NCBI GenBank assembly: GCA_013397455.1
Contig: VYZB01000036.1
Span: 1,534,657-1,598,656 of the forward strand
Reading direction: 5' to 3'
Source: Crotophaga sulcirostris
Lineage: Eukaryota; Chordata; Aves; Cuculiformes; Crotophagidae
Length of the DNA: 64,000 nucleotides
Each line of letters opens with the position of its first letter. The stretch's first letter is position 1. A program made the position numbers and the translations under genes. Positions 11,279-25,810 of this stretch are shown here, piece after piece. Below the pieces are notes generated by a model. It ran no database searches and had not been told where the DNA came from. It saw only the letters and a list, made by a program, of their open reading frames with translations.

Positions 11279-13399
11279 GCAGTAACTCTGGTTTTGAGTA
11301 CTACTGATCCCAGAATTGCAGAAAGTTGTGAATGATTAATGACAATGACATGAATATTTGCAGCTATTTGGCTGCACCACCAAGCCAAGACAGGTGTAAG
11401 ACAGCCACAGAGAGCCATCTTTGCTGTGTTTCCCATTGTTAAATACCAGATGAGGGGTAGCTGGAACATAAAGCTCGTATGTTTCATGAACCTCATCTCT
11501 AAATGCAAAGGGATATTATAATTCTATGCATGTCTGTGTGAATCTATGCAATACAGACTACACACTCTTGAATGAGAAAGGGAGATGACCAAAGAAACAT
11601 CCGCTCTATTAATTGTTGTCAGCTTGGTGGAAAACCATCAGGAGCTCAGCCCTCAATACGTTTGTGTTGGAGAAGCTAACAAAGGCTCAGGCATTTGAGT
11701 AATTATACCCATAGTTAAGGCACACTCTGGATATTTATGATTGTTATGCTTATTCTGGCATGGAAATGTATAGTGTTTTGTCTTTAGAAGTACGATTGAG
11801 TAGTAAACTGAATAGCTGAATATATTTGTAAATAGAAAGAAACCTTTTTATCTCTCTGCAAAAATGTAGCTCTAGGTTATAATTAGAAAATAATAGGTTA
11901 TTTTCTTCTAATTTTTAAAGCATACAAAAATGCCATAGCCAAACGAAGTTTACAATGTCACTCACAATTTCAGCTAAGGTAACAGAAAAAGAAGAAGACA
12001 ATATGACACATGCAACAGATCCAAGGAAATGATGAAAAAAATACATGTTATTTGGGGAGAGTGAAAACTGTTATTGCAATTCCATAGATCTTGTCTGTTA
12101 TAGATAATTCTTGATAATGCACTGAATATTCCCAGAAATTAATAGGAGTAATTTTAATTAAAATAGACTTTTTTTTTTTTTCGGAAGTGCTACTTTTGAG
12201 AAGACCTACTTCCAGGGATGGCAGTGTACAGGTCAGTATAGAAAATGGAACACGAAATTATATAACCTTAGGATATACACAATAGAATGGGCTGTAAAAC
12301 TCTTCTGTTACAATTGTTTTCTAATTTCTGTGAACTGCTCTTTTAGAATCCATTTGACAATTAATTGCAGTCCTCACTAGATGATAATGCTGCAACAGAA
12401 ATCTACAGAACAAATTGTGCCAGCGCAAAAGAGGCAGTGATTGGCAGGCCTTTCTTAATTACGGCATTAGGTTTAGTACTTGTGTTAATCTGAAATTCAT
12501 TAATGTGTCTCCAGATACCACTAGTTAAATCCAGTTTGCCAACAGGCAGAGTCAGCTCTGAAATCAGTGCTTCAGAAAACCTTGTTTACTGCCTGCTGCC
12601 CTCTGGAAAAAAAAAACCACTGAGGCCAGGTTTGCTGACATATTGTTTGACTGGATTCCCAAAATAATTCTGTGATATTCTCAAGGGGCATCTCTGGACA
12701 CACAAAAGCTAGAATGAGGTTTGTGTCTTAACCAGAATGACTTAACTACAAGTAAACCTCATATTTCTTGAAACAGATTCTTAATATTTTTTTATACTTT
12801 ACTTATATAGTCTTTCATGCTGCATTTTCATGATCAATAGTTATTATACCCAGTAGAAATCTCTGTAGATGATACAGACAGAAATGCAAATGAGAATAAA
12901 AGTTACATAAATTTTTCAGAAATGGATCAGGTCAATGATTCTGGTGTCTGACAGATATGTTATTTATTTATTTTATAAGGAAAGCATGGCAGATATAATC
13001 TCTCTGGATTCCAGAACTTTATTCCATGGAAATCACTGATTGAAATTGTGAAGATGGGAATCGGAAGCTGGACTGTAAAGCACATAAAGAACTGATCAAA
13101 AAAAGAGGATCAGATACGTTGTGCTGAAAGTGTCTGTGTGTTTCTGGGTTCCCTGTGCAGTTCTTCACAGTCTATTTTGGAAAATTTTAGGGGTTTCACC
13201 AGTGACTACGCAAGGAATGCACTAATGAAACGTATCAATAATGTGAAGATCGAATGCATCAGTGATATGGAAAAAGATAAAACATCACACGGTAGAATCT
13301 GAGTAATCTTAGGGACTGAGGCAATAAAAATAAGGTGATATGTATATCCTGATGCATTTACAGAATAACAGGAACTTTGCTAAGAGTATAGAGTACATG
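11279..13399. other. Unannotated intron
   Basis: No recognisable gene or repeat. It includes a T run at about 12168-12181 and a short A run at about 12607. Confidence 0.55.
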
Positions 13400-15700
13400 T
13401 GTTTCCAGATAAAAGAGAAGACAAAGTGTGTAAAGGTTCAGACAAATCTCACAGTGCTCCCATCTTTCTCCTCAGTTTCCTTCTTCAGGCTTATGAAGAA
13501 TGTATTATCCACCTTCATAATGTTGTAAAATTATTTTTATTTCATATTTTGATCTCTAATATAATTACAATGGTATTCTTTACATTATCCAAACTTTTTC
13601 CCAATCTTATTTTGTGGACCCTCCTTATTATAATCTCAGAACAGTGTATTTTGCAAGGATTTGCTGCATATCTTCTCAGATCCCTAAATAGGCCATCGTA
13701 TGAAGTCACGAAAGACAATCTGTTATTAAACTTTCAAATTAATCTCTTACAATCCAGCTTTCAGCTTTCTATCTACATTTTCACTCTTATTTCTTTTTCT
13801 CTTGCATATCAAACTATTTTGCATACATTTCTTAGAATACACTGCATTCTTTCTTGGAAATGCTTGGTCATTTTGCACTGAATGGACAGATGCCACAGTG
13901 ATGGATTGGGTGAATGCTACTGAGCAAGGAATTTTTTCTCATCTCATTTCTATAGCCACAATTGTCAAAATTCCTCCCTTTCTTAGCAGAGTGTCGAAAA
14001 ATGACAACTGAAAAATAGCATTATTTCATTTGGCTCCCCACAGTCTCCAGAATTAAATAGAATGCTCTTCTACCACATCTTTTTCCCAGGAAACTTCTCC
14101 AGTTTGCTTGAATTTCAAATAATAAATAACCTTGTAAGTACTGTTACGTCTTCCCATGCAGATTCTTTTTTTTGTTTAACGATCAGTTCCCCAGCCTTGT
14201 CAACCCCTTTCACTTATTGTCAGAATTACTTGTCTAACTGTTATACAGACATACAGTATCTTATGTTCTGTATTTATATGTTTCTACCCACGAATTTTTC
14301 CTACTGGCTTCAGTAGGCACTTTGAGACCAATTTTATTTTTATTTTTCCTGAGCTTCTTCCTTATTGGTATTATCTCCCCTCCTCCTTTTCAAATTGTGA
14401 GCTTTATAACCTGCAGGGTTTTTTTCAGTTTTTAAGGGATTTTTTTCATATTGGTGTAATTTAAAATCCTGTTTGAAAAGATGCATTTTAACTACATTCT
14501 TCAATGTTAATAGTTTTATCTGTAAGGAGATTTCATCATTCTGATATGTCTTAATTTATACAGTCTCTGTGTAGATGAGGGAGAACTCCATATGGAATAT
14601 TTCTTTCACTAGTTTTAAAGCAGACACAAAACAGTAGTCTAATTTGCAGCTATTGTTGCTAGTATTGGTACTGGTAATTAGATTAAAATCACTCTGCAAA
14701 GTAGAGTCATCATATGGCTTTTGCACCTACTCTAAGTTTCTGTTGTTTCTTCTCTCATTTGTTAGGCAACCTGTAGGTGATTTACAATAATACCTCTTAC
14801 CACTTTATTCCTTGCTTCCCTCCTCCAGTTCATTTTTTTCTCCAAAAAACCCAGAGGTAATACTGGAGTCATCTCATCTGTCTTTGTAAATCTGCAGCAT
14901 AGATATCTAAAGCTGATATAGTTTTATAGATTTGCCCTGCTGTCAGTGGAGGCACCTCTACAGCACAATTCATTTGCCTTAATGTAGACAAGTAAACGAT
15001 GAGGTGAACCATGCCCCACTAAGTAACCTTCTCTCCATTCACTCTAAAAGCAGTGTAATCTATTAGTTCATGCATAGACATCTACACTGTACATAATGAA
15101 TGTGAAACAAATTCAATTCCCTTCCTATACTGTTTTACTTTATGAATAGCTAAGCTCTCTGTGCCTCTGTATTATTCTATTTTTATATTTTTCCCTTCTT
15201 CCACTTTATCTAGTTGTATGAAACACACAAAATAAAATGAACCTAACAGATCATAGTAGTTTCGCTACCATCTACCATCATTTACAATGCTAGGGAAAAC
15301 TGCATCTTTTATCACCTACATCATCATGTATCTGTATTATTTGCTGTTATTTCTCATGGGGAAAAAAGGAAAAACAACCAATACCATTACAAAGAGCCTC
15401 TGTCTCTAACCTATCTACTGTTCAATATTTGTAGCATGTCAATCTGCTGAAGTCATAAGCCCTTCTGTTTTTCTGTGCCTAACCTCATTTCTTTCCATTT
15501 CCTTGCAACAAACCGTATGGTTCAGGAACCAGTTTGTGACCCTGTTCCATTGAAGTCATGCTCATTTGTCCTCACCCTCAGTGCTTTGTCCACAGTTTTT
15601 TATTTTTGTCAGATTTCATGATCTTTCTACATTTCCCTCCTCAGAACCTCTGGTTACATATCTGCCTGGCAATTCATACCAAAGTCTGTCCTTATCCCTC
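13400..15700. other. Pyrimidine-biased intron segment
   Basis: The plus strand here is visibly enriched in T and C for over 2 kb, giving open frames such as 13399-13881 (160 codons, very rich in Leu, Ile, Phe and Ser). That composition is what T-rich DNA gives in any frame, and no domain is visible, so I do not call a gene. An ancient transposon in reverse orientation is possible but not recognisable. Confidence 0.45.
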
Positions 15701-18700
15701 TTAAATACTCCAACAGGGATCATTAGCAAGTCAGCACCATGAAGATCAAAGATCTACATTTTCAGAAATATTCTTCCATTGATCTGGGTGTTATTGATTC
15801 TGGCAGAGAGACCTCTGAGGAAGGACAAAGAAGCAATTATAGCAGTAGGAAGGGAGAAAAGCTAAGAATATTTATAACCATATTTACAATGTGTTAGGAG
15901 TAACAGATGCACATATCAAATCAAGAAAACAAAGGTAAAAGTTTACAACAATATACCTGGATTCATTTTTCATATACAAGCCTCAATAAAAGATCTATAT
16001 GCAATCTCTGGAGACATTACCCCATGTGAATTATTCTCTTTCTTGACAATCTTCCATTTAACCACAAGACATTTATATTTGTAAGGTCTGTGTTACCACA
16101 AAGGCCAAGGACTTCAAAATCTGGAAAGCACACGTACCAAGCAGGAGGATCTTTTTAGAGGAGAAGGACCAGATTTCAACTGCCTATTTTGGTGTCTAAA
16201 ACCTGAATTGAATTTAGTCCTCTAAGAACTGTCTAAGTGGCACTGATTTGCCCCTCTGTTTAGACTCCCACTTCCAGAAGCCCCTTTGTCTAACCATTGA
16301 AGCACATAGCTTCTTCTTCGTCCCCCTTCCAGCTCAGACCCAAGAAGGAAAGGCAACTCTGTTCTGAGTTGTCCTCTCTGGACAGAATTCAAGAGCAATG
16401 CAGCTGCAAACTCACAGCTGCACAAGGGAGCCCTACCCAAATTTCAGACAGTCTGGCCCTGAGGGTTGGCAATATTGGAAATTAAGAGATTCCATTACTG
16501 AGATTGATTTCTCAGAGTTTTTCACTGAAGAACCAGAGTCACAAAAAGAATTTCTTCAATTGCTCATGTTAGGAATGACAATTAACTGCTCATTTTCATT
16601 AATGATTGAACTGATAAGAACATTGCTCACCAGTACAGTTGTAGGGCCTGGAGAGATTCTGATTCTTCATAAAATTAATTTTGGTTTAATCCAGACCAAA
16701 ATCAAATAATTAAACAATAAGACAAAAGGAAAAAAAAAATCCTTCAGATCAAAAGCCCATCTGGCTTTTTGTTCAGGTGACACAGAATAAAGTCGATAAA
16801 CAAACTTCTCTATAAAACCCATTAATGCTTTGTAATACTAATTCAATCCAGTGTAAAGACTGAATTAATTTATAAGGCTTTTTGGTTTGTAGGTCTTTTT
16901 TATCATTTAATGACTTCGGGATTAAAATACATTATGCTATTCCATGATCTACTGGAAAAAAAAAACAACATACATTAGGAAAAGGCTTTTTAAGCGTTTG
17001 GTGCTGGAAAGCCTGACTTTAATGTACCTATTAGGATTGCATAATAATGTCTTGGCTGACAGATTTGTAGACATCTGTTCACATGACAAGATATGCACTT
17101 GGGTAGTTATTAGATCCCAGTCATGGAGCTCACATCATATGTGCTGATGGGTGCTAGCAAGCTACTTCTGTAAAAAGGAATTACCATCTCTTCTCCATAC
17201 ATGGAAAAAAAATCCAGTCTGTATTTCTTAAGTGATACGAGTGTTATTCGCTAACAAGTATAGGCATCTTCTATTATCAGCTTAGAGTCCTGGGAAATCT
17301 TTAATCCGATTATACATGAACGTAGAACACACACAAATCTCCTTGTGTGTATCTGGAGGACTCAAATTGAAGGTGAATTTATCAGCTGCCATTTGCTCCT
17401 TTCTTTCTCTCTCTCTTTTGACCTTACACCTTTTCAGCAGCTACAACCTCTCATCTCCATAGGAGTATCAAGGTCCTGCTATTCAAAAAAAAAAAAACAG
17501 CTTAAATCACGTCTGAACACTGGTTCAGAGTCTTTACTTAAAGAGAATGGTACATGCCTTCATTACAAAACAATGCATCATGCAATAATTCTTTAAAATA
17601 CTGTGGTCAAAACATATTCACACATATGCCTTCACTTTTGTTATGCAAATTGCTATGATCACCAAGAACTTGAATCCCTAAATAATAACCAAGGCTGCAG
17701 GTGCATATTGCAGATGGGTATGTCTGCTACAGGATAGATGGCAGAAGGCAGATGTTTCCGCTTTGACCCTTCATATCTTGTGACAATGAACTTTAGAAGA
17801 CCCAACAATTCAGTCCCCAGCACTTGTGGATTTAGGAATCCTACTGGCTAAAAAAAAATCTATAATGTCTAAAAATGCCTTGAAAAGCTAAAGTGTTGTC
17901 CCAGGTCTACCTAAACAAAGAAACAAGCAAACAAATAAATAAAATAACATTTGTAGGTACTTTTTGTGTCATTAATGCAGAAACCCAGAGTCACCAGGTG
18001 CTAACCAAACAACATAGAAACATGAGAAATCTTCCAAAGGTCAAATTAGGTCCAGGGCAAAGCAGATGAAATAAGGAACCACCTCAACATTCAGCTATAA
18101 TTGGAACTAAAAGTAGGCAACTTTCTTAGGTCTGGGAACACCTACTTGAACATTACTTCTTTTTTTTATTTTACATATTCCTTAGAATGTTCTGATTCAC
18201 TGTACAGGGCTCAGGACAACCCACTGACTACAATAAGAAGAAAACTATGTACACTTTATGCTCAGGTAAGCAAGAAAACCTGCCTAAGCACTTTATGCAT
18301 AAACAATGTCCCCTGCTGGTAAGAAACAGTGAAAGTGCAAATCAGAGAAAAAAATTACCAGTGTTTGAGCTGCAGTTAGTCCATGCATAAAGGAGGATCA
18401 ATACAACAATTTGTAACTATCAAGAGCTGGAGTCTTTAAAAGCCAGCTGGCTTAGCAGAAACCTGCCCACAGTGGCTGTATGTCAATATAAGGGTTATTT
18501 CCAAGCACCTTTAGTTGTTTTTCTCCAACATGATAAGCAGTGGGCTCTAATATCCCAAGGCTTTCTCTCCAGATCTCTGGGTAGGAACTTGGAAGAACCA
18601 CAGCAGAGACTTGTACTAAATAAGCCTTTCAAGTTTGCACAGTCTGCCATGTGCTGAGCAGTCCTGCTGCCCTGTATCTGCATATCCTGCACACAGCGGG

Positions 18701-21700
18701 TTCCACACATCATTTCCACTTTCCTTTAAAGTGCATAATAGTTACCTCCAAAAAGTGGGACACAGCAACAATAAATGGCCATATTATGAGTTGAGACTTA
18801 ATGCTTCCTAAGGGTATATTTATAAAATGTGGCTATGTGTGGCATAGGACCAATGCCAAGACATTTTTGTCTCTCAAAACGGGATCAAGCTATATTGTAG
18901 CGAAGCCAGGGTAGCGCTAGAGAAGTTGCAGGGCCAAAAATGAAAATCAAACCTTGATCCAGCTGGTGCTCAGAGTGAGCAGTAATGTGTCTTGCACCAT
19001 CATATTTCTTTGCTTAGCCTTGCAATCAAAGGAAAGCAATACTCTATTCAAGTATCCATTTTACTATTCCTTATAATACAACATAGAGAACTGTGGATTT
19101 CTTGTTAATTTTAGAGTTTGATGAGTATATATATGGTAAATCTTTAAAAAAAAGAAATTCTTAGGAGGCAGCAGAATGCAGCACATGGGTGAATTATAGC
19201 TGCTTCCTTTCCACCAAGTCTGTACAAACTGCCACCTTTGCATGCCACAAGTAAACACAAACTCCCTCGCTTTTCCACTGAAAAACATTTAGCTCCCAAG
19301 GAATATTCCTTTAGTGACTGTCAAGGACTGTCTCTTACTGCACTGTTCTACTCCAGAAGATAAACATATGTGACAGAGAGCATGTCTGTCAACTCAGGAT
19401 GTTCTGAATTCCTCAGAAAGGTCAGGCATCCACTATGTTACTACAATGCCTTCCAAGCTCTTAGGAACTGTCTTGCTGTACAGAGAAAGCACAACGCCTA
19501 AACTTGAAGGCACATCTAAGTGACTAGATGATACGCATGACAAAAATAAGTAATTGTAATTGCAAATGCTTTTTCTACCTCTTCTCTTGCCAACTGACCT
19601 CCATTTTGCTTTAACTTTTTTTTTAGCAATTCCTTAAAATTGTTAGGATGACTAATTTTTACAGCTGATTTCCAGTACGGTTGATTAACAACAGTATCCT
19701 AGACCCACTAAAATAAACAGTAATTTTTCTATTGACTATACTACAGCTGAAACTTTATAAACCTAGTGTTGATAAACATAATATTTCTGCATTTTCCCAG
19801 TTAGCTGATTTTTTTTTTCATTTATTACCTACTTTTCAAGAAATATTTCAGCCGGCTGAATTACATTATTCCATTTCAGAATGTGAAATAAAAAGGGTGA
19901 AGTAATTTAACAGAGTAGTTATATACTCAGAATCTCACAGCATTCAAGTTGACTCAGTGGGTTTTAATGCTTCCAGGCACTGGCAACATCTGGACAGTTA
20001 ATAATCAATAAGAATTTCTATCCCTTGTGATATTTACAAGTTACTGTACTTTTACAACAGTACCACAGAAAACAGTCAAAAAATTTATTGCAATCACCTT
20101 TTAAGAACCTTTTTTCCTTAATTAGTTGAACACTTGAATAGATCAGATTTTCTATTTCTTTATTGCTGGTTAGATTGGTAAATTCTGAAAACAAATGTCT
20201 TTAGCAATTTTGAATGAGTATTTGTTTTAAGTTAAAATATGTAGGAAAAGTGACAAGGAGATATGTGCACAGCATAGACCTAGAATTGCAAACACAAGAA
20301 AGTACTGTGGGAACAGAGACATAGCAAAACTATTGCTTGAAAAAGTGCAAAATTTGGGGTTTTACAAGAAGGACTTATCTCCCATTTCTGTGAAAACTCT
20401 TTTAATCAGGGTGCTACCTAATCAGACTGTATTTCACACATTGCAAGGATGTTAACCTAAAGGATAGTCATTTCACGATAGCATAGCATCTAACTTTTCA
20501 TTGCTCACGAAAAGAAAATAGAAGTGATTATTACATGAAGTCTCTTGCTTTTGCCTAAACCTAAATTTTCTCCTTTATAGTAAAACTATGGTAATATATC
20601 AATAATTTCTTTCTCTAACCAAAGTTGGTTGGTTTTGTTTTGTTTTCTTATTGGATAACAATAAAGTTTATTAGCAAAAAATAAAGTTTATTAGCAAAAA
20701 ATAATGTTTAAAAATCATGCAAGCTTCTCTGGAGATAATACTCATATATTGCTTTAATCCCAAAGGGTAACTTTTAATTCACCTTCTATAAAACAGAAAA
20801 TTTTCACCATAATGAAAACAAAAAATAATCCAGATGTTGATAATAGATCTTTCTTTGTCTATGGTACACAATAAAAAAACCTCTAACAAATGTGTAAGAT
20901 TTCTCCTGCACTGCACTAAGATTCCTTGTTTCAGTGCTGACTGGGTAGAAATATGGAGTCACACACTTAACAGTTGCTCTGATTTTGCTTTCACTATAAT
21001 GAAAATGCAATTAAAATTACAACTCTATATAAACTCATAGCCACTTAGTGCTACTAAAATAGGATACTGAGAGTCCCTTTGGATGGGACTTCTAGGAAGT
21101 CTTGCATTCTCAACTGGACAGTGACACAAATGCAACAAGACTAAAAAATATTCTCCCAGATACGCTCTATATTTGCTTAAAGCTCACTTCTGGGCCATGG
21201 CTTCAGTCTCCTTTGGATTAAGGGCTTAGAAGTCAATTATTTTATTTCTTTAGAGAACACCTGAATCCCAGATTAATATGAAAAGTTTTGGGGGAAGGAT
21301 CAAGTTCCAGTGTTTCTACCGTCTTCTTCTTAAAGCAGAGTTAACACTGCTTTATAAAACATTTCTAATTTCCATCTGAAACTGTTCAGAGGCATAAACC
21401 TCTTCCCTTGATTTAACCCAGAACAGCTGTACCACACCCTTTTACCCTCCAGCTTAACTCTTAACAATTAGGTAAGTCATCATCAAAGACAATCATACTG
21501 GACAATAAATCTCACCCACTGTAATTGGTGGGTCTAAGAAGGAAGCTATGATAGGTGTGTAGACTTTAATACAGTAGTTAATAACAGACCATATTTTCAT
21601 ACTCTGGAATGTTGTTGAGTATTATCTAATAATCTTACCTTTACATAAATATCACAGCTACCAGCGACTAAAACTATATTCAAGTAGAGTACCAGTCAAG

Positions 21701-24700
21701 CTGATAATTTGTTAATAGAGCTGTAAGCAATAGAGCAAGAAGCACCATTCTCAAATCCATCTGTCTGTGTAGGCTCCTATGTCTTGGCTTAAAAGAGTTA
21801 AGGCTTCCAAGTGTAATAAATAATAAAGAGTATTCTGTGTTTCCTATATTCCAAGCTATTTTTGTTACTAAATGCTGATGTAATTATAAAAGTTAATAAA
21901 TTAAAGAAATTGGCTCAAATTGATAAATGGTAATATGGAAGCCTCACTAATGCATCATCACTTTGAAAGTGCACTATGCACAGAACCCACTGATTTGCAA
22001 CTAAAATCTTTACTACAAATTATTTTACCTTTAATTATCAAAGTTCAATTTTGATGACAGAGATAACAGGAGAAATGAGAAAAATAGCTTCTCTATTTAA
22101 AATAGAATGCCTCAGAAATTTGTGCTTCAAATGCATTTTATTTCAGACTTAGAAGGGAGAGATTTGTCTAAGACTATGGGGAGCAACATTTTGGGTTCAA
22201 CCTATTCCACATAAAACATAACCATCTGTGTGGCCAGAATGATTGGATACCTTAATCCTCAGGAAGAACAGCAAATGCTTCCTCTCCTGGAGTAAATTAG
22301 AGAAGCTTCTAAGATAAACTATCTTCCACATACTGAATATTTCATAGTATTAGGAATGCTTTAACCAGCCTTTGACAAAATCTCTGTGACTCATAGCTGT
22401 TTGCAGAAAAACGTACAGAAGCAGATGAGTTGCTATGGTGCTTGAAAGCTAATGGACAGGCTCGCTCTCGGGCAGCCTTTAGAGGCATCAGCCTTTCCCA
22501 TCAGCTATACAGAGAACTACATACTCACTGTGGACTTCACCAGCTGAAACTGAGGGAAACCTATTTGCCTGTGAGGGATGAACTGAATCCCATCACTTTC
22601 CTCTTAGATGTCTTGTTTAGTTTGCTTGAATCCTCCCTGTTTTTCCTTAAGATCACATCTGGTAACAAGTTTTAACTTGTGTAACTTGCTCTTGAATCCA
22701 GTACTGATTTGACTATAGATCTGAACTTAGTTAATTACTGCTGAATTCATCTCTGTAGAGCAGAAAAACCAAATAGTGCTGCCTGATGACATCTGCAATG
22801 CTTGTTAATTATAAATTTATTCTCTTCTCACTGTAATTCTTGTCCTACAGTATAAAGTCTAGCTGATGTCACTGTCATTCCCTTCAACATAAATTCCTCC
22901 TTATATGAGAATCTAAGATTTTTCAAGACGATTTCACTGACAGTGACCTTCATGAAAAATTTCTCTATTTTTTGAGTTATTCACTTATCAGCCATTACCA
23001 ATTAGATCACTTTTTATGCGAGTGAACTATAAATGCGGCTTATTTATGCTACTAAATACACTTTATAAAAACCTTGTTGCTTTTTTCCCTTGATAATCTC
23101 TCTAACATGTCTATTTCATTTTGTAAGTAAAAGTTGTTGTAGGAAAATTAAAACGGTTCATATCATTTTGTTATGGAGGTACTAAAAAGAAATTCATTCC
23201 TCCTCATGACTATCCTGCTGGCTTGCAGAACTGCTGTCTTACTAAATGGGTCATAAATCAGCATATAGAAAAATTAATAACTTGTACAAACATTCTTTCT
23301 TGACTTGACAGATTAAAGAGTAGATTTTAAATTTAAACATTTAAGTTAGGAAGCTTCTCAATATATTCCCTTCCTCAAGACATGTGGTATGCTTTATTCC
23401 TCTTACTAAAGGCAATAAGGTAGTCTGAAGAGCTCAACAATGCTACAGAACTGCAGCTGTGGTATTTCTTACACTGACTAAAAGGAAAAAAGCACATGCA
23501 TTATATAGATAACTTCCTTGTGCTAGATACCTTTCTACTTGGAATGGCAAGGGTCAGTTTGTCCCACTCCTCACTGTTGCTTGAGATTTTCACTTGAACA
23601 TACTGGAAAACTGTACTCGAACATATCTGAATATACTCACCCATCAGGAGACGCAAATCAGTATTCATTGGGTAATGATGATAAATCCTTTATATATTAA
23701 TCATTTAAATACCTTATGAATTAAACCTTGTTCTTCAAAACAGAGAATTGACCTCAGTCACATTCTGTATCATTAATTTTGTATATGGAGCATATATATT
23801 GCTCAATTAATCAGTACTTAAGATCTGTACATAAGCAAGAGCACAGCTATAAAATGCACTTACTTTTAGACTCTACCATCTAATTTCACACCCAGCATTT
23901 TCATAATCTCTGATTTTAATCACATGGATTCGTGAGGTACCTAAGAATCGCAGCAGCTCCAAGCTTTTCCTGCTGTGCATTCCTACTTATAACTGTACAT
24001 TACTTAAACCCATTAAGAGTGATTCAGACCACTGTGCAATTTTAGATTCTTGTACAGCCATCTGAATTAATTCCATTGAAATAATTAGCATGCCAAAGCA
24101 GAACTTATTTGAAATTATCCCCTGTTCATCCCCAATAACAAGCTAACAGAGCTAATGACTCCATTCTTAATTTAACATAAAGGTACGAGAAGGTAGACAC
24201 CAGGATTCCTTATTACAAACAGTCTGACATACCCCTAGTGCATTCACGGGCCAAATTAGACACCTCTGAAACCATGACAAAAGTACACAAAAAGAATGAA
24301 TTGTTTTGAATTCTGGGACTTCATGAGTTCAGGTCTACATCAGTTTAAGCTTTACCCATGTTTTTAAACATTGCCCTGTATCATCAAGATTTTTTTTTAA
24401 ATTAACATGAAATTATGTAATTTGATTTATTTATGACAGAACAAACATTGCAGATCTTAATTAAACTGCAGCAGACATTCCCCCCCCACTCTCACTTCTG
24501 CATCTGAAAGCAGTATTTTTATTTCTTTAGCAGAGTACTGATTAATAAAACTACAGTTGCTACTAGCAGACTTCAGCCCCTCCCATCTCACTGTTAATCT
24601 TGTTTGTCCCTATCTAATCTACTTGTAAACTATTTTCTCCCATTATATTTAAACAGTTTTTAACCCTATCAGAATATGGTACCAGTGGCATTGTACCATG

Positions 24701-25633
24701 CTAAGTGTTTCTGACAGTACAAAATCCTAGATTATGAATTGACAATAAGGGCTCATAACTAAAAATCACAGATGTGCCCGACCAGCTATTTCAAAAAGGG
24801 TTTTTTTCTCTATTGGTAGTTATAGACTTGAGAGTTGGATTTCTAAAAATCTGAATTAGGATCATAGCTCCAGTGCATTTTAAATGGGACATTTAATTCT
24901 ATTGTACTTAATGCCTTAAAAAATGTCAAAACTTACCACCCTCAAAAGGCACCATTTTAAAGCTTCTGTCTTAATGATAAATAATGATTTGAGAATGCAA
25001 ATTTTGTACTCTGTTAAAGAATAGAGAGGTGTCAGCTTTCTTCAAGAAAACATTTAAAACAGTCTGAGCTGAATATTAAGTCAGGAGGGTTTTGCACAGA
25101 TTGATGTTTTAGCAACTTCAAAAGATAGCAGGAGATGTATTTTGTAAACAGCTGATTCCACAATAATGATTGTCTGGAGGGTTCAAAATTCTCCATGAGA
25201 AACTCTATTCTTCATTTTTTTTAAAAACTGTCCTCTGTAGAAATTGCTTTCTCAGAAAAAAAGGTATTACAATGTAGAGTGATCATTAATTTTTAGTTCT
25301 TGAGTGTTGACACCTTGTTTTGAGTTTGCCTGCTAGTTTGTGTTCTTAAGTTCTCATTCTCCAGTATCGTTCTGCCTTTTCAAGATGAAATTTTGCATAT
25401 TTGCTTTTTAAATAGGGCTGATGCTGCATCCATGTGTCTGTGTGCGTGTAGCCAAATTCATCCTCTCTCAAAGGCATTTAATTAACATATCTAAAAAAAT
25501 AAATAAGAAGGCTTGCTAGTCCACTCAGATTATTAAATGAGATCCCGAAAAATAATGGTAATGTATGCTCAATTAATATTGCAAAGCAAGAGTAAATTAT
25601 GTATTTTTCCTTCTTTCAAGTCCAGCTGAGGCT
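15701..25633. other. Unannotated intron
   Basis: About 10 kb with no recognisable gene, RNA or repeat family apart from a short tandem repeat at 20661 and ordinary A or T runs. A slightly GC-richer stretch at about 16240-16470 has no identifiable content. Confidence 0.55.
20661..20706 (+). repeat. 20-bp tandem repeat, 2.3 copies
   Basis: ATAAAGTTTATTAGCAAAAA is repeated perfectly at 20661-20680 and 20681-20700, and a third copy begins at 20701 before diverging. Each copy boundary creates an AATAAA word, which is most likely incidental. Confidence 0.9.
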
Positions 25634-25810
25634 ATAGAATCACAGCATGGCTGAGAAGGGAAGGGACCTCTGGAGATCACTTAGTCCAACCCCTCTGCTT
25701 ATAGCAGGCTCAACTAGAGCTGGCTGCCAGTGTCCAGATGGGTTTTGAATACCTCCAAGAATGGAGAATCCAGAACAATTCCAGGCAACCTGTTCTAATG
25801 TTATTGTAGA
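25634..25810 (-). repeat. CR1 LINE 3' fragment, reverse orientation
   Basis: The plus strand reads ATAGAATCACAGCATGG, GGGAAGGGACCTCTGGAGAT and TAGTCCAACCCCTCTGCT, the complement of the CR1 3' end. It is followed by the reversed CAACCTGTTCTAATG region. This is one of only two CR1 copies in the sense orientation of GRM8. Confidence 0.88.

Noticed and set aside
13399..13881. 160-codon open frame as a membrane protein gene
   Set aside because: The hydrophobic composition follows from T-rich DNA, no motif is visible, and an overlapping frame on the same strand is also open nearby.
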